DNA of 29,508 nt from CAYUVH01 sp964448135 (lineage in GTDB: Bacteria > Verrucomicrobiota > Verrucomicrobiia > Limisphaerales > UBA8199): NCBI GenBank assembly GCA_964448135.1, contig CAYUVH010000004.1, forward strand, positions 1 through 29,508, written 5' to 3'. Below the pieces are notes generated by a model, which was not told the DNA's origin, ran no database searches, and worked only from the letters and a program-made list of their open reading frames with translations. How positions within the stretch are numbered: the first letter of the stretch is position 1; each line of letters begins with the position of its first letter. A program made the position numbers and the translations under genes. Below, piece by piece: positions 8,651-15,364 of the stretch.

Positions 8651-8667
8651 GCCCCCAAAAACTGGGG
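8651..8667. promoter_or_regulatory. 17-base palindromic motif upstream of the giant secreted protein gene
   Basis: GCCCCCAAAAACTGGGG contains the inverted repeat CCCCA/TGGGG around a 5-base loop. It ends 72 bases upstream of the ATG at 8578. The identical 17-mer recurs at 10403-10419 upstream of the sensor kinase. It could be a transcription-factor operator or a small dispersed repeat. Confidence 0.45.
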
Positions 8668-8785
8668 TTTGCCCGCCCGCCGCTGTTATTGTTGGGTTTG
8701 CAGGTTGAAGGTTGCAAGTTGCAGGTTTTGGCGATTTCAGGCGTCTTTTGCGTTCCCGGCGGGGCCCCCTAATTTTCGGACGTTT

Positions 8786-8805
8786 TAGGTTTGACTAGGT
8801 TTGAC
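8786..8805. repeat. Perfect tandem duplication of 10 bp
   Basis: TAGGTTTGAC occurs twice in direct succession in the intergenic region. Confidence 0.8.
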
Positions 8806-8834
8806 AGCGGGGGTTTTGGGTTTAACGGGAGGCC

Positions 8835-8900
8835 GGACAGGCGTCGGACGGTGGTGCGACAGCGCTTGGACCGGGGTTGGACGACGGTGTGACGGTGCCG
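8835..8900. repeat. Imperfect tandem pair of about 33 bp
   Basis: Two units, starting at 8835 and 8868 with GGAC[A/C]GG, resemble each other over about 30 bases (GT[C/T]GGACG...GG...GCGAC-type pattern). The similarity is by eye and includes small gaps. Confidence 0.5.
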
Positions 8901-9362
8901 CTACCATGCGACATGATGATTCGAATATCAAAGAACGAGTCTTGGTGCAGATTCCCACGGAATCGGGAATCACTTCCTCCTACCGCCTGATAATTTGCAT
9001 GGCACCGGAGGAGTGTCAAGCCGCGCGGCCAAGCCCCGTTTACTGGTGTGATTGAAAGTGGGTGAGGGCGACCCGTTGGGCAGCCTCCCCATTGGCTGAC
9101 GGCTGCCGGAGCCAGACGCAGGATTGCAGGTGGGAGCGCAAGTCAGGAGGAGAGAAGGACAATAGGTGCGTAGTCGTTGGGCGGGGCTTCTTTTTGAATC
9201 CGGGCCATCAGATCCGCCTGCATCGAAGCGGGCGCGAGTTGGGTGAGATGCCAGCCGCCGGAATACCGCGCTCCGGTCCGGGGCACTGCCGCCCGCCGCA
9301 ATCGCGCGACCGCTGGCTGATCGCACAGCAGCAAATCAAAAACCTGAACGAACTACCAACGT

Positions 9363-10301
9363 ATGAACCAAGTCCGATACTTCACCCTCAAGTATGCTTG
9401 TGTGGCCGGCATGGCCGCGGCGCTCCTGGCTTCGCTGAATTCAAATTGCCGCGCGGCGGACGGCGACACCAATGACTGGCAGTTGAACGCCATCGCGCCG
9501 GTGGCGAACCCGATTTATTTCGAGGACCCGCGTATCTATAGCGATGTCCGGCCGATCTATATGTACCACACGCTGCCGGGGAACTTCGGTTTCGCGGGCG
9601 GCAAAATTCCCTTTGGTGGGGACGTGCAGGTCGTGGCGGTGCAGCTGCGCCTGAAGATCACGGACCGGCTGGCGTTCATCGCCACCAAGGACGGCTATAT
9701 CTCGTTTCAGCCGGACCATGTGCTGGCGCACGCGTACGGCTGGGCGGACATCGCGGCCGGGTTCAAATACGCGGTGATCGATGACCGCGAACATGAATTC
9801 ATCCTGACGCCAGGTTTGACCGTGACGGTCCCCACCGGCAGCAAGGATGTGTTTCAATCACATGGCGCCGGTTATGAAAACTTGTTTGTCTCGTCCGAAA
9901 AGGGCTGGGGGGATCTGCACCTGACGGGAAATCTTGGTTTCATCATTCCCAATGACTTCAGCGAAAACACAGCGCAGATGCATTACAGCCTGCAACTGGA
10001 CTATGCCGTATGCCGCTATTTCATTCCGTTCATCGTGGCCAATGGCTACACGATCCTCACGGAAACCGACTCCCGCCAGGACCAATCCCTGACGGCGGTG
10101 CCGCTTAATGCGGAGGGCTATGACCTGATCAACTTCGGCGCCTGCAATGCGGCCGGTTCGACGCAGTTTACGCTGGGCGGCGGCCTGCGCTCGAAGCTCA
10201 CGAAGCACATTGATATCGGTGTGGCGTATGAAGCCGGCCTGGTTTCACCGAAGGGCATCTTCGATAACCGGATCACGGCGGACATCGATATCCACTGGTA
10301 A
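9363..10301 (+). CDS. Predicted outer-membrane beta-barrel protein (transporter-like, function unknown)
   Basis: A 312-residue exported protein. An N-terminal signal peptide (hydrophobic VAGMAAALLASLNS, cleavage near the AA after NCR) precedes alternating hydrophobic/aromatic beta-strands. The last residues, ADIDIHW, end in tryptophan, the usual outer-membrane barrel signature recognised by BamA. Phrases such as WADIAAGFKYAVIDDREHEFILTPGLTVTVPTGS resemble the broad 'transporter / MetA-pathway phenol degradation' barrel family, but I cannot fix a substrate. The first ATG is taken as the start, although no clear Shine-Dalgarno is visible in front of it. It stands alone, 179 bases before the sensor kinase on the same strand, so a link to that signalling pair is possible but unproven. 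Confidence 0.75.
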   Translation: MNQVRYFTLKYACVAGMAAALLASLNSNCRAADGDTNDWQLNAIAPVANPIYFEDPRIYSDVRPIYMYHTLPGNFGFAGGKIPFGGDVQVVAVQLRLKITDRLAFIATKDGYISFQPDHVLAHAYGWADIAAGFKYAVIDDREHEFILTPGLTVTVPTGSKDVFQSHGAGYENLFVSSEKGWGDLHLTGNLGFIIPNDFSENTAQMHYSLQLDYAVCRYFIPFIVANGYTILTETDSRQDQSLTAVPLNAEGYDLINFGACNAAGSTQFTLGGGLRSKLTKHIDIGVAYEAGLVSPKGIFDNRITADIDIHW

Positions 10302-10402
10302 GCGCCGAGGAGTTTGCGGCTGGCAATTAGAGAATGACCAGCCAGAGGACGGTGCCGCCCCTGCCGGTTTGGCCCGGGCGGGGGCTAGCCGCTCTTGTTG
10401 AG

Positions 10403-10419
10403 GCCCCCAAAAACTGGGG
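10403..10419. promoter_or_regulatory. 17-base palindromic motif upstream of the sensor kinase gene
   Basis: Identical to the 17-mer at 8651-8667 (GCCCCCAAAAACTGGGG). It ends 61 bases before the proposed GTG start of the kinase, upstream of a possible sigma-70-type promoter. Confidence 0.45.
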
Positions 10420-10445
10420 AGTTGAGGCAGGTGGTGCCGGCGTGG

Positions 10446-10474
10446 TTGCCTGTGGGTGGGGGCTGCCACATAAT
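10446..10474 (+). promoter_or_regulatory. Possible sigma-70-type promoter of the kinase operon (leaderless start)
   Basis: TTGCCT (10446-10451) and CATAAT (10469-10474) are separated by exactly 17 bases and match the sigma-70 consensus at 4/6 and 5/6 positions. A transcript starting about 7 bases after the -10 box would begin at or next to the GTG at 10481, which has no Shine-Dalgarno. This suggests a leaderless mRNA. Confidence 0.35.
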
Positions 10475-10480
10475 CGCGGT

Positions 10481-13400
10481 GTGCGCAGCCGTTCGCAAAT
10501 CGCCGGAATTCTTGCGTTCAGCCTCCTGTTGTCGCTGACCGCACCGGCCTTGGGCGACAGTCCAAATTATGTGATCAAGGTCTGGGGCGCGGACGACCGG
10601 CTGACGGAAGGTTCGGTGACGGATGTGGCGCAGACACCGGAGGGATATTTGTGGGTGGGGACGCTGTTCGGGAGCGTGTTGCGGTTCGATGGGATTCGCT
10701 TCGTCAGTTATAACTCGGCCAATACACCCGAGTTTTCGCTGAAGTGGGGTGTACCGCGGCTCATGGTGGACCGCGAGGGGACGCTGTGGATCAGCATGCA
10801 TGATGGCGGGTTGACCACGTGGGACAAGCAGGGGTTTCATTCGGTTTTCACGACGACCAATCAGCTCGACCGCATCGTTTGGTCCGGGCCCGGAGAAATT
10901 CTTTTCGCTTACGCCGACGGGCGGTTGCTCGCGGGGCGGAGGCAGGGTGGGCCAGGGGATGGCTCGCGGGGAGGCCCGCCCCACCAGCAGGAGGAACAAT
11001 GGAATTGGGAATTGGTGGCACTGCCCGGGATTTCGTCGTCGGGGCAGATTTGCGCCGATGCGGATGGGCGCGTGTGGTATCTGCGCGAGGGAAACGAATT
11101 CGGCACGTGGACGCGGACGCAGACGAATGTGGTGTCGCCGGGAGAGGCGCTGGCGGGCCAGCGCATCAGGGTGCTGACGACGGATCAGCAGCAGCGGATT
11201 TGGGTGGGCACCGACAAGGCGCTGGCGGAGTGGCAGCACGATCATTTTGCCATCATGACGCCGACCAACGGCGAGCCCGTGTTGAACGTGAAGCGCATCG
11301 TGTCCACGGGCGGCGGCGATTTGTGGGTGGAAGCGAATGGCCGGATGCGGCGCAGCAGCGGGCAGAGGTGGGTCGCGGAGTCGGAGAAGTGGCGGACGGA
11401 ATTGGGCCGCACGGCGCCGCGGTTCATTCATGGCGATTCGCGCGGCGGTTTGTGGGCTGGCGCGGGTGACCTCGGTTTGATCAATGTACTGGCGGACGGA
11501 AGCTTGCATCGGCTGACGACCAAGGACGGGCTGCCCAGCAACACGATTCAATTTGCGATGCAGGATCGCGATGGCGACATCTGGACGGGCTACGATCGCG
11601 GCGGGTTGGTGCAGATCCGGCCGCGATTGTTTCGCAGCATCGGGCGCGAGGAGGGATTGAGCGACAGCCTGGTGAACACCGTGTGCGAGGGCGCGCCGGG
11701 GACGATCTGGATTGGCACGCACAGCGGCGTGGCGGATCGCTGTGCCGATGGCACGTGCACGAACGTGACCTTGCCGGGGCCGGCGCGAGCGCAGGATAGT
11801 TGCGTGACCAGCGATGCGGACGGAGGGGTGTGGATCGGTGCGCAAGGATCGGGGCTGTGGCGGTGGAAGAATGGCGAGCTAAAATCCATTGCCTCGCAGG
11901 CGGAACTGCAAGGCTATCCGCGGCTGCTTTTGTCCGGGCGGGGCGGGCGGCTGTGGGTGGGAACGGTGTGGTCAATTTTCCAGGTTACGAACGACACGCT
12001 GGCGCTCGCCTATACGGCGGAAGATGTGGGGGGACATCCGACGGCGATCGCGGAAGGCGCGGACGGGACGATGTGGGCGGGCACTTTGGCGGGTGATTTA
12101 TTGCGTTCCAAGGGAAGTGATTTTGCAGTCATCCAACCGCCGGATCGCGGTGTTTTGGGGCGCATCTGGGCACTGTGGCCGACGGCCGACGGGGGGCTGT
12201 GGGCGGGAACGGAGCAGGGCGGGCTGTTGCATTATGCGAACGGCGTGTTTCATCGTTTCACAACGAAGGAGGGACTGCCCTCGGACAGCATCGTGCAGGT
12301 CATGATGGACGGGGCGGGAAATCTCTGGCTCGGAACGCGCGCGGGCATCGTGCGGATTTTCGGCGGCGCGCTGGCGCGCTTTGAGCGTGGCGAACTCGAC
12401 GAGCTGCCGGTGAACGTCTACGGCCAGACCGACGGCCTGCTCACGATCGGCAGCGCGATCATCTACCAGCCCAATTGCTGGCGCGGACGGGATGGCACGC
12501 TGTACTTCGCGATGGCGAACAGCGTTTCGTCCGTGAACCCCGAGGAGGTACACATTAATCCGCTGCCGCCGACCATCGCGCTGGAGGAAGTGCGGTTTGA
12601 CGACCAGTCGAGCTGGCCGAAACGGCCGGGTGCGATTCTTACCACCGGCGGCGATGCCGCGGTCGCGCCACCGCCGACGATCAAGGTTGGCCCTGGGCGT
12701 GGTGATCTGGAATTTCAATACACGGGCCTCAGCCTCAATTCGCCGCAACGGGTGCGGTTCAAATACCGGTTGGAAGGACTTGAAACGGCTTGGAACGACG
12801 CGGGGAACGACCGAAAAGCGGTCTATCGCCACCTGTCCCCCAATGATTATGTTTTCCACGTGATTGCGTGCAACAGCGACAGTGTCTGGAGCCGGGATGC
12901 CGCGCTGGTGGCGGTGACCGTGGAGCCGCATTTTTACCAGACCGGACTGTTCAAGGGCGGCGTGGGGGCGCTGGCGGCGCTGGGACTTTGCGGCTCGGTC
13001 GCGGTGACCATGCGTCGGCGGCATCGCCGTCGTGTGGAACAAATGGAGCGACAACATGAGATGGAGCGGGAGCGCTCACGCATCGCGCAGGATTTGCATG
13101 ACGACCTGGGCGCGGGGTTGACGGAGATCGGTCTCCTGGGCGGCATGTTGCAGGATCCGAACCGATTCACGAGCCGCAAGCAGGAGGCGCTGGAGCGAAT
13201 CGTGCAGCGCTGCCGCGACCTCGTGATGGCTTTGGACGAAATCGTCTGGGCGGTGAACCCGCGCAATGACTCGGTGAATTCGCTCGGCGGTTATTTTGGC
13301 CGCTATGCGCAGGGATTTTTCGAGCCGACGGCGATTCGTTGCCGGCTGGAAACGCACGACGCGGACTCGCGGCATCCCTTGAGTTCCGAGCAGCGACATA

Positions 13401-13690
13401 ATTTATTTCTGGCCTTCAAGGAAGCGCTGACGAATGTGGCGCGCCATTCGGGCGCGAGCGAGGTTGCCATCCGCATCAGCGAAGAGCGCGGCGAGGAACT
13501 GGTGGTGTGCATCGAGGACAATGGTCACGGCCTGCCGGACGAAGTTCGCGACAGCGCCGACGGGCTGATCAACCTGCACAAACGCCTGGCCCGGATCGGT
13601 GGGCAGTGCGAGATCAACAGCCGCCCGGGCGGCGGTGTGTCCGTGCGGCTCACCCTTTCGATCGCGCGCTCGAATAAAGGAAATGTATGA
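10481..13690 (+). CDS. Sensor histidine kinase with periplasmic beta-propeller and Y_Y_Y domains
   Basis: A two-component sensor of about 1069 residues. The start is set at GTG 10481 because it gives a proper signal peptide (VRSRSQIAGILAFSLLLSLTAPALG). The frame is open to an ATG at 10334, but that extension runs through a palindrome and has no protein character. Order: periplasmic two-component-regulator propeller repeats (for example GLPSNTIQFAMQDRDGDIWTGY), a Y_Y_Y domain (about 737-816), one transmembrane helix (about 821-838), a basic stretch and short coiled coil, HisKA_3 with phospho-acceptor His873 in RIAQDLHDDLG, then HATPase_c with N box KEALTNVARHS (near 980) and G box DNGHGLP. It probably autophosphorylates on sensing a periplasmic ligand and passes phosphate to the next gene product, whose ATG overlaps its stop (ATGA). 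A palindrome is translated within the propeller (10946-10985). Confidence 0.95.
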   Translation: MRSRSQIAGILAFSLLLSLTAPALGDSPNYVIKVWGADDRLTEGSVTDVAQTPEGYLWVGTLFGSVLRFDGIRFVSYNSANTPEFSLKWGVPRLMVDREGTLWISMHDGGLTTWDKQGFHSVFTTTNQLDRIVWSGPGEILFAYADGRLLAGRRQGGPGDGSRGGPPHQQEEQWNWELVALPGISSSGQICADADGRVWYLREGNEFGTWTRTQTNVVSPGEALAGQRIRVLTTDQQQRIWVGTDKALAEWQHDHFAIMTPTNGEPVLNVKRIVSTGGGDLWVEANGRMRRSSGQRWVAESEKWRTELGRTAPRFIHGDSRGGLWAGAGDLGLINVLADGSLHRLTTKDGLPSNTIQFAMQDRDGDIWTGYDRGGLVQIRPRLFRSIGREEGLSDSLVNTVCEGAPGTIWIGTHSGVADRCADGTCTNVTLPGPARAQDSCVTSDADGGVWIGAQGSGLWRWKNGELKSIASQAELQGYPRLLLSGRGGRLWVGTVWSIFQVTNDTLALAYTAEDVGGHPTAIAEGADGTMWAGTLAGDLLRSKGSDFAVIQPPDRGVLGRIWALWPTADGGLWAGTEQGGLLHYANGVFHRFTTKEGLPSDSIVQVMMDGAGNLWLGTRAGIVRIFGGALARFERGELDELPVNVYGQTDGLLTIGSAIIYQPNCWRGRDGTLYFAMANSVSSVNPEEVHINPLPPTIALEEVRFDDQSSWPKRPGAILTTGGDAAVAPPPTIKVGPGRGDLEFQYTGLSLNSPQRVRFKYRLEGLETAWNDAGNDRKAVYRHLSPNDYVFHVIACNSDSVWSRDAALVAVTVEPHFYQTGLFKGGVGALAALGLCGSVAVTMRRRHRRRVEQMERQHEMERERSRIAQDLHDDLGAGLTEIGLLGGMLQDPNRFTSRKQEALERIVQRCRDLVMALDEIVWAVNPRNDSVNSLGGYFGRYAQGFFEPTAIRCRLETHDADSRHPLSSEQRHNLFLAFKEALTNVARHSGASEVAIRISEERGEELVVCIEDNGHGLPDEVRDSADGLINLHKRLARIGGQCEINSRPGGGVSVRLTLSIARSNKGNV
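10946..10985. repeat. Palindromic REP-like sequence translated inside the kinase propeller
   Basis: A 40-base GC-rich segment runs from GGTGGG to CCCGCCCCACC, with imperfect inverted ends and internal complementary GGGGA/GCCC runs. It encodes an unusual Gly/Pro/Arg/Ser run (GGPGDGSRGGPP) between propeller strands. Its composition is unlike the surrounding blades, which suggests an in-frame insertion into a loop. Confidence 0.5.
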
Positions 13691-14322
13691 TACCCGTGGC
13701 CATCGTGGAGGACGACAAAGGCATCCGCCGCAGCCTGGAGTGGCTGCTGGAATCCTCGACCGAATTTTCGTGTGTGGGCGCGTGCGGTTCCGCGGAGGAA
13801 GCCTTGCGCGTGCTGCCCAAGGCCGCGCCGGCCGTGGTGTTGATGGACATCAATCTGCCGAACCGGTCGGGTATCGAGTGCACGTCGCGATTGAAGGAGT
13901 TACTGCCTTCGGTGCAGGTCGTGATGATCACGGTTTACGACGACAGCGAGAAAGTCTTCAACGCCCTGCGCGCGGGTGCGAGCGGTTACATTTTGAAACG
14001 CGCGACGCCCGAGCGCATCCTGCAGGCGATTCGGGAGGTGCATGCCGGCGGGGTGCCGATGTCGGGGGAGATTGCGCGCAAGGTGCTTGGCGCCTTCCGT
14101 GAGCCCGCGCCGGCGCCGGTGGAGGAACAGAATCTTTCGCGGCGCGAGCAGGAAATCCTGGAATTGCTCGCGCAAGGATGCAGCAACAAGGAGATCGCGG
14201 ACAAATTGTCGATCAGCGTCGAGACCGTGACCTGGCACTTGCGCCATATCTATACGAAGCTGCATGTGCGGTCGCGCACGCAGGCGGCGCTGAAGTTTCT
14301 CAGCGCGCGTAAGCCGCATTAG
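13687..14322 (+). CDS. NarL/FixJ-family response regulator (REC + LuxR-type HTH)
   Basis: A 211-residue cytoplasmic DNA-binding regulator, the partner of the upstream kinase. Its ATG overlaps the kinase TGA (ATGA). The receiver domain shows the acidic pair E9/D10 (VEDD), the phospho-acceptor D54 (VVLMDINLP), T82 (MITVYDD) and K104 (GYILKRA). A linker rich in Ala/Pro/Glu (about 135-148) leads to a LuxR-type HTH (LSRREQEILELLAQGCSNKEIADKLSIS, then VETVTWHLRHIYTKLHVRSRTQAA). All key residues are present, so it should be a functional, phosphorylation-dependent transcription factor. Its targets are unknown. The adjacent palindromic 17-mers are candidate sites only by proximity. Confidence 0.97.
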   Translation: MIPVAIVEDDKGIRRSLEWLLESSTEFSCVGACGSAEEALRVLPKAAPAVVLMDINLPNRSGIECTSRLKELLPSVQVVMITVYDDSEKVFNALRAGASGYILKRATPERILQAIREVHAGGVPMSGEIARKVLGAFREPAPAPVEEQNLSRREQEILELLAQGCSNKEIADKLSISVETVTWHLRHIYTKLHVRSRTQAALKFLSARKPH

Positions 14323-14332
14323 GCCTGGATTT

Positions 14333-14404
14333 GGAGCGCCCGTCTCTGAACGGGCGTGTTCCTGCAGCCGTATTGCAACCCGCCTGTTCAGAGTCGGGCG
14401 CTCC
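14333..14404. repeat. 72-bp double-hairpin palindromic repeat, copy 2
   Basis: Same length and plan as the copy at 4538-4609: 26-base arms (14333-14358 and 14379-14404) in inverted orientation matching at 23 of 26 positions, each arm a smaller hairpin. It fills the 97-base gap between the convergent response regulator and SIMPL genes, where its transcript would fold and could act as a bidirectional terminator or mRNA-end stabiliser. There is no T-run after the stem, so classical intrinsic termination is not supported. Confidence 0.88.
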
Positions 14405-14419
14405 GGTCGTGATGATTAC

Positions 14420-15181
14420 TCACTCAATAAGGAAGTTAACATTCACCGTGGCGGTGACGCTGATCTGGCCGACGGAGAAGTTGCTCTCATCGTCGCCGGT
14501 TTGTGGGGTAACGTTTTGCACCTGGTTCTGCAGGGCGTTGAACCCGTACCGCGCGCCCCAATAGCCGGTGGAGGACCCGAACCACCCGCCGCTTTCGTAT
14601 TCGTTGATGCTCTGCACCTTTCCGCGTTTCACTCCCAGCTCCGTGGCCAGCGCATCCGCCTTTTCTCTCGCGGCCCGCACCGCCAAGGCGCGCGCGGTGT
14701 CCCGGTGCTTTCGCAGCTGCGAAGTTCGAAACTCGATGCCGTGGACGTTGTTCACGCCGTTGGTCAGGAGCCCGGTCAGCAGCGGCTCGAAGGCGGCCAC
14801 GTTCGTGAGTTTGATTTCGATGGATTTGCGCACAGTGTAGCCCACGGGTTTTGCGCGCCAACCGCTGCTGCTCTCGTAATTCGGGTCCACGTTGACGTAA
14901 TCCATCTGGATGTCTTTGGCGGGGATTTCGCGAGCTTTGAGGAAGGCCATGGCTTTGGCAATGCGGTCGTCGTTTTCCTTTCGAGCGTCGTCGAGGGCTT
15001 CGCTGCGCGTTTCCACGCCGACGCGCAGGAAGATCTGGTCGGGAACGACCTTCACTTCGGCGGAGCCGGTCACGCTGATGGTGGGTGGTTGGGCGGGGAT
15101 TTGTGACCATGCTTGCGGAAGCGCGCAAGCGACCATGGCCACGGTCAAAAGCGAACGAAGTTTCAGGTATTTAGTTTTCAT
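14420..15181 (-). CDS. SIMPL domain (DUF541) exported protein
   Basis: A 253-residue periplasmic or surface protein. A signal peptide (KLRSLLTVAMVACALPQAWS, cleavage near 26) is followed by the SIMPL/DUF541 fold. Its hallmarks are an opening PTISVTGSAEVKVVPDQIFLRVGVETRS, a middle GYTVRKSIEIKLTNV, NGVNNVHGIEFRTS, then ARALAVRAAREKADALATELGVKRGKVQSINE and a final QISVTATVNVNFLIE. The family includes E. coli YggE, linked to oxidative-stress protection, and BP26 of Brucella, which forms channel-like oligomers. The exact role here is unknown. The start is well supported by GGAGG (15190-15194) 8 bases before the ATG. It is divergent from the cytochrome-type gene and convergent with the response regulator. 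Confidence 0.92.
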   Translation of the reverse strand: MKTKYLKLRSLLTVAMVACALPQAWSQIPAQPPTISVTGSAEVKVVPDQIFLRVGVETRSEALDDARKENDDRIAKAMAFLKAREIPAKDIQMDYVNVDPNYESSSGWRAKPVGYTVRKSIEIKLTNVAAFEPLLTGLLTNGVNNVHGIEFRTSQLRKHRDTARALAVRAAREKADALATELGVKRGKVQSINEYESGGWFGSSTGYWGARYGFNALQNQVQNVTPQTGDDESNFSVGQISVTATVNVNFLIE

Positions 15182-15364
15182 GATTCCAGCCTCCGAAAAT
15201 CCAGCTGCGCGGTTGTCAGGGAGTTGTAAAAGCTCAGTAAAAGTTCGGTCTTAAAGGCTTGAAACAACGCTGTTTGTGAATAATAGTTGTTAGCAGTCGT
15301 CTTAACTAAAGAGCTTTGACGATTTCGTCCGGCCTGGGCCCAGTCCAGGTGGTAAATTGATAGT

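Larger units (their letters stand above)
8579..9362. other. 784-base divergent intergenic region, no credible gene
   Basis: This stretch separates the minus-strand giant secreted protein from the plus-strand outer-membrane protein and must hold promoters for both. I see a 17-base palindrome (8651-8667), purine-biased GTTGCAGGTT-type short repeats near 8700-8730, a perfect 10-bp tandem duplication (8786-8805) and an imperfect pair of about 33 bp (8835-8900). Open frames of 62-118 codons on both strands lack a recognisable protein, show repeat-derived or Arg/Pro/Ser-rich composition and are rejected. Confidence 0.6.

Noticed and set aside
8970..9334. Minus-strand open frames of 118 and 63 codons in the long intergenic region
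   Set aside because: Arg/Pro/Ser-rich, no start signal and no recognisable similarity. A decayed gene cannot be excluded.
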